Assembly: GCA_026018925.1 (NCBI GenBank)
Contig: JAKSZU010000009.1
Location: 76,852,041 to 76,916,040, forward strand
Direction: 5' to 3'
Length of the DNA: 64,000 nt
Origin: Tupaia tana
Taxonomy: Eukaryota > Chordata > Mammalia > Scandentia > Tupaiidae
A program made the translations under genes and the position numbers. Of the stretch, positions 45,061 through 56,525 are shown in pieces. The notes under the pieces were generated by a model that had not been told where the DNA came from, made no database searches, and was given only the letters and a program-made list of their open reading frames with translations. Each line of letters begins with the position of its first letter. Position 1 is the first letter of the stretch.

Positions 45061-45574
45061 CTTGTCATAAATTTATTCAAATCACATAAACTTAAAAAAA
45101 CATTTGGGTTTCTTTCTATATTTCTGGTAGTTCTGAGATTATTTCATTTATATAAGTGTTCATTCATACATATATGCGTATATATAGTCAGGTGAAAACA
45201 GATATGTCATAGTTTTCATTCTAATATTTTAAACATGAGTCAGTGAACATACTAATTCACTCCCATCTTTGTTATTTTAGCTGAGTTGTTTTTCTGGAAG
45301 ATGAATAAAGTTTAAGCTACCTACTTAATAAGAAGGTTAATCATTTTTTTAATTTATGGATAACGTTTTTTTAAGATTTTTAGGATTTTCTTTTTTATTA
45401 TCATCATAATCTTCTTTATATTACATTGGATTACATATAACTTTACAGTGTATTACAATGCTTTTTCAAAAGGGAATGCCATGCATGTCAGTCAATACAG
45501 AGACATTAATCTCCCCGCTTCAACACTCAATATCTTTTCTATGTTTTCTCCAATCATTACTATTATTATTCTAA
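45061..45574. other. Unassigned stretch between two L1s
   Basis: No clear gene or repeat. It separates the 5' end of one L1 from the T-rich 3' end of the next. Confidence 0.4.
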
Positions 45575-45630
45575 TTTTTTTAAAACAGTCAATCACTATT
45601 TCTCATTTTGCTTGTAAAAAGACTTTGCCC

Positions 45631-45795
45631 GGGGCCGGCAGGTGGCGTGGTGGTTAAGGCGCTGTATTCTCCCATATGGCCGACCACGGTTCGAGTCCTG
45701 GACCTGGTGGCTTTCTCTCTCTCTCTCTCTCTCTCCCTCTCTCTCGTCAAATGAAAATAAGTGAATAAATAAAGAAAATTAAATAAATATTAAAA
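45631..45795 (+). mobile_element. SINE-B, best copy, exact target duplication
   Basis: 'aaaaagactttgccc' lies at 45,616-45,630 and 45,796-45,810. The head 'gtggttaaggcgctg' resembles tRNA-Ser ('gtggttaaggcgatgg'). The B box ggttcgagtcc is perfect, followed by (CT)n and AAAT/AAT tail. It is the least diverged SINE-B here. Confidence 0.95.
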
Positions 45796-45981
45796 AAAAA
45801 GACTTTGCCCATCATGAAATACTTCTCAGACCAATTCAGTTGAGAATACTATACATGCCATTATCTACAGTTAATAAGCCATATCTGTTTCTCACTAACG
45901 TCCTGCCTCTCTATTCTTTTCTTGCTATCTTTCTCTATCCTCTTCTCTTCACCTCCCCCATTCCACACTGTCCTATTCTCA

Positions 45982-48900
45982 TTAAGTACCTTCACTGCTT
46001 TTATGTCCTCCATTTTTTTGCTCTCTACCATAGAGTGTGGATAGTCGGTATATATTGAGTGGATACATACAATATCTTTCTTTCATAGCCTGGCTTACTT
46101 CACTCAGCAATAGATCCTCCATATCTGACCACTTTCTATCAAATGCCAGGGTCTTGTTATTTTTTATGGCTGAGTAGTATTCCATAGAGTATATATACCA
46201 CACTTTTCCAATCCATTCATCAGTTTGTGGACATTTAGGTTGGTTCCATGTCTTGGCAATTGTGAATAATGCTGCAATAAACATTGATGTGCAAGCACTT
46301 TTCTAACTGAGCGTTCTCCTGTCTTTCAGGTAGATACCCAGAAGTGGGATTGCTGGATCAAATGGTAGTTCTATTTGTAGAACTTTGAGGAACCTCCATA
46401 TTGTTTTCCACAGTGGTTGAACTAGTTTACATTCCCACCAACAGTGTAGGAGGGTTCCCTTTTCACCACATCCCCGCCAACATTTATCACTTTTTATATT
46501 CTTAATCTTTTCCATTCTGACAGGGGTTAGGTGGTATCTCATTGTGGTTTTTATCTGCATCTCCCTTATGATGAGGGATGTTGAGCATTTCCTCATATGC
46601 TTTTTGGCTGTTCGTATGTCTTCCTTAGAGAGATTTTTGTTCAGCTCATTTCCCCATCTTTTAACTGGGTTCATCATTTTTTTTCACATAAGGCACTTGA
46701 GTTCCCTATGTATTCTGGTTATCAGTCCCTTGTCTGAGGCATATTTAACAAAAATATTTTCCCATTCTGAGGGTTGTCGGTTCACACTTGTTACTGTGTC
46801 CTTTGCTGTTCAGAAACTTCTTAGTATAATATATTCCCACTTGTCTATTTTGGGGATTATTGCCTGTGCTTTAGGAGTCTTATTTAAGAAGTCTTTGCCT
46901 ACTCAAATGTCTCCCAGAGTTTCCCCAGCATTTTCCACCAGTAGTTTTATTGTTTGAGGTCTTAGGTTCAGATCTTTGATCCATTTTGAGTTGACTGTTG
47001 TTAATGGTGAAAGATGGGGGTTCAGTTTCATCTTTCTGCAGGTGGATACCCAATTTTTCCAGCACCATTTACTAAAGAGGTTTTCCTTTTCCCAATGGAT
47101 TGACTGATATCTTTTGTCAAAGATCAGTTGGCTGTAAGCTTTGGGGGTTATTTCTGGGGTCTCTATTCTATTCCATTGGTCCACATGTCTGCTTTTATGC
47201 CAATACCATGCTGTTTTGATAACCACAGCTTTATAGTATATCTTGGGATCAGGGAGTGATATGCCTCCTACTCCATTCTTCTACTGCAGGATTGCTTTTG
47301 CAATACGAGGTCTTTTATGATTCTAGACAAATTCTATGATTGTCTTTTCTAGATCTGTGAAGAATATTTCTGGTATTTTGATTGGAATTGTATTAAACAT
47401 TTAGATTAATTTGGGTAGAATTGCGATTTTGATTATGATAATTCTTCCAATCCAGGAGCATGGGATGTCCTTCCACTTTTTTATGTCACTTTCAATGTCT
47501 TTTTTTTAAGATTTTCATAGTTTTCTTTATAAAGGTCTTTGACTTTCTTAGTTAGGTTTATCCCTAGGTATCTTGTACATCTTGTGGCTATGGTGAAAGG
47601 AATTCCTTTCTTCAGCTCTGCTTCGTTCAACTTGTTGTTCATAAATAGAAATGCTATAGACTTTTGGATATTGATTTTGTATCCTTCCACCTTACTTTAT
47701 TCACTTATTACTTCAAGAAGTTTTTTCATGGATACCTTTGGGTCTTCTAAGTACACCATCATGTCACCTGCAAATAAAGATATTTTCAACTCTTGTTTGC
47801 CTATTCGAATGCCTTTAATATTGTTCTCTTCTCTGATTGCAATAGCTAAGACTTCCAGTACTATATTAAAGAGCAGTGGAGAAAGTGGGCAGCCTTGCCT
47901 AGTACCTGTTTTCAGAGGAAAAGCTTTCAGCTTTTCCCCATTCAGTATAATGTTAGCTGTAGGTTTTTCATAGATTGCTTTTATTGTGTTCAGAAATGAC
48001 CCTTCTATACCAATCTTACTGAGAGTCTTAACCATAAAAGGATGTTGTATTTTATCAAATGCTTTCTCTGCATCAATTGAGATGATCATATGGTTTTTAT
48101 CTTTCTTTCTGTTAATGTGGTGTATTACATTTATGGTCTTGCGTATATTGAACCACCCTTGCATCCCTGGTATAAAGCCTACCTGGTCGTGATGAATGAT
48201 CTTTGTTATATGTTGTTGGATACGATTTGCGAGTATCTTGTTGAGAATTTTTGCATCTATATTCATCAATGATATTGGTCTATAGTTTTCCTTTTTTTCA
48301 TATACTTATCTGTTTCGGGATGAGGATAATGGAGGCTTCATAAAATGAATTTTGAAGGTTTCCTTCCTTTTGAATCTTTAGATATAATTTTAGTAGGATA
48401 GGGGTTAACTCTTCCTTAAAAGTTTTGTAGAATTCAGAAGTGAAGGCATCTGGACCTGGGCTTTTCTTTCTTGGTAGGTTATTTATTACTGATTCAATCT
48501 CCTGGCTTATTATAGGTCTATTCAGGTTCTCTGTGTCTTCCTGATCCAATCTTGGTAGATTATATGCATCCAGGAATTTGTCCATCTCCTCCAGGTTATC
48601 TTGTTTGTTGGTGTAAAGTCTCTTATAGTATCTTCTAATGATATTTTGTATTTCTGCTATGTCTGTGGTAATATTGCCTGTTTCATCACATATTTGATTA
48701 ATCTGGTTTCTTTCTTTCTTCTTCTTAATCAGTCTAGCCAATGGTGTGTCGATCTTGTTAATCTTTTCAAAGAACCAGCTTTTGTTTTCATTTATTTTCT
48801 GTATGGTTCATTTATTTTCTATTTCATTTATTTCTGCTCAAACCTTTATTATTTCTTTTCACCTGGCATTTTGGGGATTTGTTTGTAGTTGTTTTTCCGA

Positions 48901-49878
48901 TTCTCTGAGGCATGATGATAAGTTATCTACTTGTCATCTTTCCATCCTTTTTTTTATGCACACTAATTGCTATGAATTTCCCTCTTATGACTGCTTTTGC
49001 TGTGTCCCATAGATTCTGGACACTTGTATACTCATTATCATTTGTTTCCATAAATTTTTTATTTCAGCCTTAATTTCTTCAGTAGTGAAGAAGTCATTCC
49101 GAAGTAGGTTGTTCAGTTTCCATGTGTTCGTGTATTTTCGGGGTTGTGTCTTAAATTAATCTTGAATTTAATTCCATCATGGTCAGAGAAGATGCCGGGT
49201 ACAGTTTCTATGCCTTTGAATCTGTAAAGGCTTGATTTGTGTCCTAATATATGATCTATCTTTGAAAAGGTTCCATGTCGGGGTGAGAAAAATATATATG
49301 TTGTGAATGTAGGGTGGAAAGTTCTATAGATATCTGTCAAGCCCATTCCATTTATAGTATCATTTAAGTCCTTTATCTCTCTATTTATTTTCTGTCTAGA
49401 AGATCTGTCTATAGGAGATAGTGGGGTTGAGATCTCCTACAATTATAGTATTTCTCCCTATTTCTCCTTTTAGCTCCAGCAGTCTTTCCTTCACTTATTT
49501 AGGCGCACCTGAGTTGGGTGCTTAGATATTTATAAGGGTTATGTCTTCTTGCTGCATTACCCCATTTACTATTATATAATGCCCTTCTTTATCTCTTCTT
49601 ACAGTCTTTGTCTTGAAATCTATTTTGTCTGAGATCAATATTGCTACTCCAGCCTTTTTTTGATTTCCATTTGCATGGAATATCTTTTTCCAGCCCTTGA
49701 CTTGTAGTCTATGTATGTCTTTATCTATAAGGTGAGTTTCTTGTAGGCAACAGATAGAGGGTTTCTGTTTTCTTATCCATTCAGCCAGTCTATGTCTCTT
49801 AACTGGAGAATTTTATCCATTGACATTCAATGTAATTATCGATATTTCCGTACCTGATACTATCATGAAGTGAGCCAT
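45982..49878 (-). pseudogene. L1 ORF2, full length but broken
   Basis: About 3.9 kb, matching a roughly 1,300-codon ORF2p. The start is MAHFMIVSGTEISIITLNVNG, the endonuclease N-terminus. A frameshift follows near 49,813. Endonuclease text continues (49,346-49,113), and the pre-RT region is at 48,741-48,298. Reverse transcriptase lies at 48,269-47,697 with [28 protein letters not shown] and the catalytic box as FAGD where FADD is required, so this copy cannot polymerise. The C-terminal, Zn-knuckle-like region is at 46,677-45,982 ([19 protein letters not shown], a CCHC-type arrangement). Confidence 0.92.
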
Positions 49879-49929
49879 TTTCTTGGTTGCTTTTTGTTCT
49901 GATATAACTGTCTCTGATTTTTTAGTTTT

Positions 49930-50892
49930 CCTGGTATATAGTTCAACCTTCAGAACCTCTTGAAGAACTGGTCTGGAGTTGGTAAATTCCTTCAAATTTT
50001 GTTTGTTCGAGACTGTTTTTATCTTTTTTCCCCATATGAAAGATAATTTTGCCAGGTATAGTATTCTTGGTTGAAATTGTTTTTCACTCAACACTTTGAC
50101 TATACTTCCCCATTCTTTCCTTTCTTGCATTGTTTCTGCTGCGAGATCCGATGTTAGCCTGAAGGGGTGACCTTTGTAAGTAACTTGGTGTTTCCCTCTT
50201 GCCAACTTTAGTATCTTGTCTTTGTCTGTTGTTTTTGCCAGTCTGGCTATGATGTGCCTTGGAGAGGATCTTCTTTGGTTGATTCTACTCGGGGTCCTAT
50301 GTATTTCTTGGGTCTGGATATTTGAATGCCTTTCTAGATTTGGAAAGTTTTCTTCCAGGATCTCATGGAATAAATTATCTAGGCCCTTATTATTTTCTTC
50401 CTCTTCTGGAATACCAATTATCCGGATGTTGGGGCGCTTGATGGTATCCAGTATTCCTCGTATATTATCCTCATTTTTCATGGTTGTTTTCTCAATCTTC
50501 TTGATACTTTTTTCTAGGTCAGATGTTTTGTCTTCTACGTTAGAGATTCGATCTTCTGCCTGGTCTTACCTACTTTTAATACTTTCAAGGGAGGTTTTGA
50601 TTTCCTGTATCACATTCTTCAATCCTAAAAGTTCCATCTGGTTCTTGTTTAAGGTATCCATTTCTTCTTTCAAGTCATTGAAGAACTTCCTCATCTCCTG
50701 GAGCTCCTTGTCTCTTTTCTCTTCCATCTCAGTTAGTTTGGTCACTACAAATATTCTGAATTCCTTATCAGACATGTCCACGACGTCCATGGTATTGACT
50801 GTGGGTGATGTAGGCTTGATGATTTCCCTTGAGGGTGAGGTCTTTTGTTAGTTGGTCATATTTCTTGAGCCTCTGCAATTGTTCCTAGTCAT
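49930..50892 (-). pseudogene. L1 ORF1, nearly intact
   Basis: The ATG is at 50,892 (MTRNNCRGSRN, the same start as the HL ORF1). One stop falls in the N-terminal tail near 50,850. The coiled-coil segment is at 50,790-50,566 (MELLGLKNVIQEIKTSLES) and ends at a TAA near 50,564. The RRM and C-terminal domain are open from 50,481 (IRIIGIPEEEENNKGLDN, RRSSPRHIIARLAKTTDKDK). In this copy the frame runs on from ORF1 through the ORF2 ATG at 49,878 without a stop. Confidence 0.88.
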
Positions 50893-51385
50893 CAGGTAAT
50901 CCATATGTTTCTTCCTAACTTATTGTTAAAAGTTGTACAGGCTTACAAAATTGATGATTTCTCTTATGGTTGGCCTACCTGTTGCTCACAATTACCATTA
51001 ACTGTTGCCACTAGCCCTGGATGGCCCAAAATCCTCGTTGTTTCTAAGGAGTGGTGAGCCTTCAACTGACCTAATAAGCAACACACCAAGAGCAAAGAAA
51101 AACAAAAGGAAAAAAGGAAATCACCAAAATTCAAAGAGTCCAAAGGCTAGTGGGAAAGGGACAGAAGATGAGTGACAGGACCAGGTTGGTCAGGCCTGCA
51201 GCCTCAGTCCCCCTGGTGTCCGGAACTGCTGGCCGGCTCCATCTGGATTGCGGGTGGGCTGGGGTGGGAGTTCACCTTAAAGTCCCAGACAACCAACCTG
51301 GGGTCCAAAGAGGAGGAACAGTGGAGATGAGCGGAGATTCGGATGGGTTGGGGCTGCAGCCTCAGTCCTCCTGATGTCCAGAACT
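50893..51385 (-). promoter_or_regulatory. L1 5' UTR with two monomer starts
   Basis: GC-richer than its surroundings. 'ctgcagcctcagtcc' occurs at 51,196-51,210 and 51,354-51,368, 158 bp apart, each followed by a tgtcc(g/a)gaact variant. The text differs from the monomers at 44,090-45,060. Promoter function is inferred from position. Confidence 0.65.
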
Positions 51386-51935
51386 CAGATTTTTAATATT
51401 TTCTTTAGCTCTTATAGGTAATGTTATGGAGGCTGTGGCCTATGTTTTAGTTGAGAGACTGAAGGGACACTAAGCAACTGTTTCAATGTCTTCAAAGCCC
51501 ATCTGGGTGGATAAAGCATCTAATCCAATTCCAATTGACTTTTTTTCTCCTTTTTCAAACTCAGGTAGTGGTTTTTGTAGGTCATTTAGTCCCTGAAAAC
51601 CTCCAGTAAGGATGGATTAGATGCCTAAAATTCCAATAGCCATAAATAGTAGAGGGACTGGAAAGATAATTAAAAAGCCTGAGAGGGGAAGGCAGGGATA
51701 GAGAAAGGGCTTTTGAATGAAGACATATCAAAGGATTTAAGAACTGAAAGAAAGATTGAAGGTGGTTAAAGAAAAAAGTAGAGGATATAAGAAAGGAGTG
51801 GTCTTAGGAGTTAGTTTGGGGTCATCTTAAAGTTTCCCCCCAAAAAATCGAAGTTTCAAGTGTTCTTAGTGAAATCATGCTGTGAAGTGTACAGTTAGCA
51901 GAACATATCATTGGTAGGGGTTTAAGAACTTTTTG
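51386..51935. other. Unassigned stretch, possible minus-strand coding relic
   Basis: On the minus strand between about 51,690 and 51,475 there is a run of roughly 70 codons with only one internal stop, a hydrophobic start and a charged, proline-containing second half. I do not recognise the family. It could be chance. Confidence 0.25.
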
Positions 51936-52180
51936 GGGGACTAGCAAATGGCATAGTAGTTACATTGCTGGACTCCCACATAGTCAACCACAGTTTGAGT
52001 CTCAGGCCCAGTGGTGTAAAACTCACACTGGCCATGTGTGTGTGTTTGACCAAGACCCCAAGAAGTGAATGGATGAGAAGAGATTGTGGCATGGCCATCT
52101 CCCTCAGGGTGTGATTTCCCACTTTCTGCCTCTCTGGCTAGTGCATACTCCCTATAACAAAATTCTCTCTTAAAAATAAA
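51936..52180 (+). mobile_element. SINE-A, diverged
   Basis: It begins 'gggactagcaaatggcatag', has B box text 'agtttgagtctc', and ends 'ccctataacaaaattctct'. Older than most SINE-A copies. Confidence 0.88.
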
Positions 52181-52186
52181 TTTGGG

Positions 52187-52287
52187 GCTGACAGGTGGCA
52201 TGGTAGTTAAGGGTTCTGGACTCCCACATGGCCAACCATAGTTCAAGTCCTGGAATTGGTGGTTTGCTTTTTCACTTTCTCTCTCTC

Positions 52288-52345
<58 letters not shown>

Positions 52346-52400
52346 TGTGTGTGTATCTGGGTATATTACAATAAATAAATAAATAAAGTTACATTTTAAA
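52187..52400 (+). mobile_element. SINE-B with long microsatellite
   Basis: 'ggggctgacaggtggcatgg' starts the head. The usual short CT tract has grown into (CT)n followed by (TG)n at 52,282-52,355. The tail is AAAT repeats. Confidence 0.88.
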
Positions 52401-52416
52401 AATAAATAATTTTTAA

Positions 52417-52581
52417 AGAATTATTTACTTAATTTTATTTATTAATTTAATTTGAGCAGAAAGAAAGACTGAAAGGGAGAGAAAGGAAAAGAGGGAAAGC
52501 AAGCCACCAGGTCCAGAACTCCAACCATGATCAGCCATGTAGGAGTACAGTGGCTTCAACATCGCATCACCTACAGGCCCC
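52417..52581 (-). mobile_element. SINE-B
   Basis: An AAAT/TTTA-rich tail on the left, then 'gcaagccaccaggtccagaa' and the head, ending 'cacctacaggcccc'. It lies tail to tail with the previous SINE-B. Confidence 0.8.
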
Positions 52582-52879
52582 AAGAATTAAAGATCAGAGA
52601 AATTAAATAGTACCAATCATTTTCACATCTTCAGATGATTAACATTCCAAAACAACTGGCTTTGTATGCCATTTCCTTCACTATTCTCTTTGCTTCTCAT
52701 TTCCACCTCCCCTATTTTCTTCCCTTTAAAAGAATGAACCTGAGGCTGATTCCTGGTCGTAATTTCTCCATCAGAGAAATTGGGCCCACCTGACCCTCAC
52801 TTTTCTATACTTATGTGTCTTTGTGTGTTTGTTATTGTCTCTATTTCTAATCCACAGCCTTCCTCACTCAGAAAAACAT

Positions 52880-53027
52880 GTTCATGCCGAGCAGGTCCCA
52901 GCATTTATCCATGCATATATATATACATTTACCTGGTATGTTTCTCAACCCACTGAGTCCAAGGCTCAAACCATGGAGAAAGCCATGTCGGATTCATTTA
53001 TCTTAACCACCAGGTCATGGAGCCCAT
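52880..53027 (-). mobile_element. Old SINE-C head fragment
   Basis: 'cactgagtccaaggctcaaa' and 'aaccaccaggtcatggagcc' follow the SINE-C head on the minus strand. The rest is not recognisable. Confidence 0.5.
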
Positions 53028-53069
53028 CCAGTTTAAAAAGTTTAGCCAACAGAAACGCTTTTATGTTTT

Positions 53070-53262
53070 AAAAAAATTATTTTGCATGCAATAAGTGTGT
53101 ACCATTATAGCATGCTAAATTAATTTTCCCATCATGAGTACACTCTATATTGTTTCAGTCAAAGATGTTACCATACATCTTATTATCAACAGATAATGTT
53201 CCATTTTTTTGTCCCTTAAGTATTTTGTTTCTTTCTTTTTATCCTTGATTACATTTACCCTT
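53070..53262 (-). mobile_element. Decayed L1 3' UTR fragment
   Basis: Text such as 'atcaacagataatgttccat' and 'tttttgtcccttaagtattt' parallels the minus-strand L1 3' UTRs at 33,630 and 42,480. Confidence 0.6.
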
Positions 53263-53721
53263 ATGAACAGAGAAAGTTGGGTTTCTAACTCACCTTCTTT
53301 TCCTTACAGAGACTAAGATCTTACAAAAAGACAACCTTAGGACTAACCCAGCTCTGGTTTGGCCAGGACTTTACTCAGTCAATTATAGAGAATCTAGGAA
53401 TCTAACTCAATTCTTTTTATATAAAATCCTAATTCAGATTTTGGGTTAAGTCAGAATCAGAATCTCAATAATACACAGAATCTTAAGAATCAAATCTGTC
53501 TTTACTGTGCTTTAACAACCAGACATCCGTAGTAGTAGTTGAGGAGAAAAACTTACCAATAAATTTCCAATCTTCCAATCAATCAGTTATAAATAAAGAC
53601 AAAGTCTTCAAAAGTGCTCATTTCTGGTCCTGTGTGAGACACCAGGGGTCCAACGATGAATTTTATCCAGATTATAGCCACTTATTTATCAATGAAAGTC
53701 CCTCTAGACAGTAGCTAAAAT
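53263..53721. other. Unassigned stretch, perhaps an old LTR
   Basis: No coding motif. The text around 53,620-53,660 ('gagacaccaggggtcc') and a TATA-like run on the minus strand near 53,420 hint at an old minus-strand LTR, but no end repeats could be found. Confidence 0.25.
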
Positions 53722-53735
53722 GAACAGATTTTTTT

Positions 53736-53991
53736 TTTTGAGAGATTTTCGCTATAGGGCCCATGCGCTCGCCAGACAGACATAGAGAGACATAGAGACA
53801 GAAAGCGAGAAATCACCCCCCAGGGGGGATGGTCACGCCGCAATCCCTTCTCCTCCATTCTCCTCTCGGGATCTTGGGCACGCACGCACACGTGCCCGGC
53901 GTGAGTTTTAAGCCACCGGGTCTGGGACGCGAACCATGGTCGACTACGTGGGAGTCCAGCGACATAGCCATTACACTAACTGCTGGTTCCC
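53736..53991 (-). mobile_element. SINE-A, young, with target duplication
   Basis: 'gaacagattttttt' lies at 53,722-53,735 and 53,994-54,007. CpGs are mostly intact (ggtcgactacgtggg), so this is one of the youngest insertions here. Confidence 0.96.
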
Positions 53992-54209
53992 ACGAACAGA
54001 TTTTTTTAAGAACCATTGCAATAGGTACCAGAAACAAACAAGCAAACAAACAAACACACAAAAAAACAAAAAAACAAAAAACAAAAACAACACCTCAATG
54101 TAGAACTGTGCTCAATTTTGAATGCAAGAAAAAAAGTGATTTATAGTCAAGGAATAGGGTGATAGGCTTATAGATGGGAAACTACTAAAAGGAAACAGCA
54201 TAGGTAAAT

Positions 54210-54383
54210 CAAAACTGCTTTTCTTGAAATTACCAGCTGAACTTGCTATTGAAAGTAGTTTGATTATTTAAGAAATTGTATGATCAATAAAATGTGGAGG
54301 AAAAAGGAATGGAAGACAACTCTAGACACCAGAGACAGTGTGAGAAGAGGGTGGGAAATGGTAGGGGGTCAAACATAGGGGTG

Positions 54384-54476
<93 letters not shown>

Positions 54477-54836
54477 CTGGAAATGGAAAATTATTGATAA
54501 CATGCACGATTAAGCCACTATAAAGTATATGCTGGATGGATAATCATTTTGTGTATGCTGTGACGATCATTAGGGGATGAATGTAAGTTAATTAATTTAA
54601 AAGCTTTAGGAGAACAAAATCATGAAAACTATTTTTCATGAAATTTTAAAAAATGCATATTTGAGGACTGCAGTAAGCTATATAGTCCCAGCTGGTTGCT
54701 ACTTTGTTATATCTTCATTCTACTCACTGAGGTTTATGCCTAGGGTCAGACTTGTGTTCATGGATATGTATGTATCAGCTGCGCTTGCTATTGGAAGTAT
54801 TTAGATTAAGTTCTTTAGAGAATAAATAAAATGGGG
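54210..54836 (+). mobile_element. HL 3' UTR-only copy (two units, second cut)
   Basis: It starts at the same base as the copy at 25,894 ('caaaactgcttttcttgaaa'). Unit 1 runs to about 54,615, with a (TA)n(TG)n(TA)n tract at 54,385-54,472. Unit 2 begins 'aactatttttcatgaaattt', keeps the linker, and stops after 'gaataaataaaatggggg'. Confidence 0.76.
54385..54472. repeat. (TA)n(TG)n(TA)n microsatellite
   Basis: Two TA arms of about 30 bp flank about 24 bp of TG, allowing a hairpin with a TG loop. It sits at the same position as the TA tracts of other HL 3' units. Confidence 0.95.
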
Positions 54837-54859
54837 GTAAATTCTTTCAGGTTTTGTTT

Positions 54860-55169
54860 AAAAAAAAAAAAGAAAAAAGAAAGATCCCAGTTAAGCCAAT
54901 ATAATATGATTCTCACTGAAGTCAGGCCAGTAAAGTCAAATATAACCTTGGGGATTGTGGCTGATGAGAACTTTGATCAATTATTGAGGATAATCGGATA
55001 TTGCTGGTGGAGGGTTTTCCCTAAATGGACTTAGCAGAATTATTTGCTAAAATTGGATGATGTAAAGATAGACACAGAAGTCTAAAGGTTGAGGTTAGGT
55101 TCAGGAGCTAGCTCAAAGGAACCTGACTGAAGTTTGGTGAAGGAGAGATCTTTATCATAACCAAGCAAA
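54860..55169. other. Unassigned stretch
   Basis: No repeat or coding feature recognised. Confidence 0.35.
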
Positions 55170-56181
55170 GAAGGTATAATGATCAAATTATAAAAATAAG
55201 GAAAAAAACTATCAATCTTACAGAAAAAAAAGAGATTACAGGTGAATATGAATAACAGTATGTTAAAAATTTAGTTAACCACAATAAAATGGACAAATTT
55301 TTAGAAAGACACAAATAGGCAAAACTGGCTAAAGGAAAATATAAATTTGAATAGGCCAATAACAAGAAAATAAGTTTAAATAATAATTAAAGACTGTCTA
55401 TAACAAAAAGTACACTGGTAGCATCTTCATTGGTAGTTTCTACCAAACATTTTTAAACTTAATGTCAATTCTTATAAATGTTTCTAAAAGATATAATAGG
55501 AAGGGACCCTTCCCAACACATTTTATGAGGCCATGATTATTTAGTTAACAAAACCAAAGACTACAAGAAAAAAATAAATGCAAACCAACATTTCTTATTC
55601 AATACAAATACAAAAGACTTCAGTAATGTACTAGCATGCTGAATGCAATACGTAAAAATGATGAGGCACCAAGATTTCTGCAGTTAGAATGTCCCCTGAA
55701 ATTTCATGTATCAGAACTTGATTGTCTTGTGAAAGTGTTAATGGGGACTTAATACCTCTATGTTGTCAAAAGGTGGGGGCTACGGAAGTGATTAGGTGAT
55801 TAGCTTGGCCCTTGTAGTTAACTTGTGGTGGGCTTATAAGGACACACACACACTTGTGAACACACAGAGACATAAATTCCTGTTTTTTATGATGTAATGC
55901 TTTGCTGGCCCCAAGATTCTGCCAACAATGAGTCCTTATCAGATGTGGTTCCTGGATCTTGGACATCCAAGTCATGAGCTTAAGAAACTTCTATTCTCTT
56001 AACTTACTCTGATTCAGATATTTTCTATTATTAGCAATGGAATGAACTAGGATGATAACCAAGTACTATGTATCCCTAACATAAAGGTAAGTTTAATATT
56101 AATATATCAATGTAACACACCATATAAATGATAAAAAGGATAACAATATATGATAATCTTAGTAAGTGTAGATAAAGCACT
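55170..56181 (+). mobile_element. Old L1M-type ORF2 fragment, split by an LTR
   Basis: Plus-strand reverse transcriptase-region text ('acttcagtaatgtactagca' near 55,619; 'caatgtaacacaccatataa' near 56,109) is continuous once the MaLR LTR is removed. Confidence 0.7.
55677..56055 (+). mobile_element. MaLR-type LTR (fossil)
   Basis: 'gttagaatgtcccctgaaat', 'gtggtgggcttataaggac' and an end 'aatggaatgaactaggatga' follow the plan of ancient MaLR LTRs. It is highly diverged. Inserted in an old L1. Confidence 0.68.
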
Positions 56182-56450
56182 TTGGAGTCAATGGACATTA
56201 AGGTGCTGGATCCCACATGGCTGGCTATTCAGTTTGAGTCCCAGTCCAGTGGCTTAAAAAACACTGAGCATGTGTGTCAAAATCCTAGGAGGAGAAAGGA
56301 TTGCAGCTTGTCTATCCTTTCTGGGAGGTGATTTCTCACTTTTCCTCTCTTTCTCTGTCTTTTTCAGGAGAGTGCACACACACTCTTGTACAGCAAAACT
56401 AAAACAAAACAAAACTAAAACTAAAAAAAAAAAAAGAAAAAAAATTTTAA
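56182..56450 (+). mobile_element. SINE-C
   Basis: The head is shortened ('ggacattaaggtgctggatc'). The body ends in 'gtacagcaaaactaaaac' and an A-rich tail. Confidence 0.82.
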
Positions 56451-56525
56451 AAAGTTTTTAAGTGAACTTGGAAAATACAAGATCATTCCTTTATATAACT
56501 ATCCAATAAGCTAAGAATAGAGGAT

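Larger units (their letters stand above)
45575..51385 (-). mobile_element. Full-length L1, best preserved LINE here
   Basis: From 51,385 down it has the 5' UTR (to 50,893), ORF1 (50,892-about 49,930), ORF2 (49,878-45,982) and the 3' UTR to the T run near 45,575, carrying one SINE-B. Total is about 5.65 kb without the SINE. All modules are present in order, with scattered frameshifts and stops, so it is dead but was a full-length insertion. Confidence 0.92.

Noticed and set aside
45631-45705. A functional tRNA gene
   Set aside because: It has A and B boxes but no proper acceptor stem pairing, and it has a SINE tail and target duplication.
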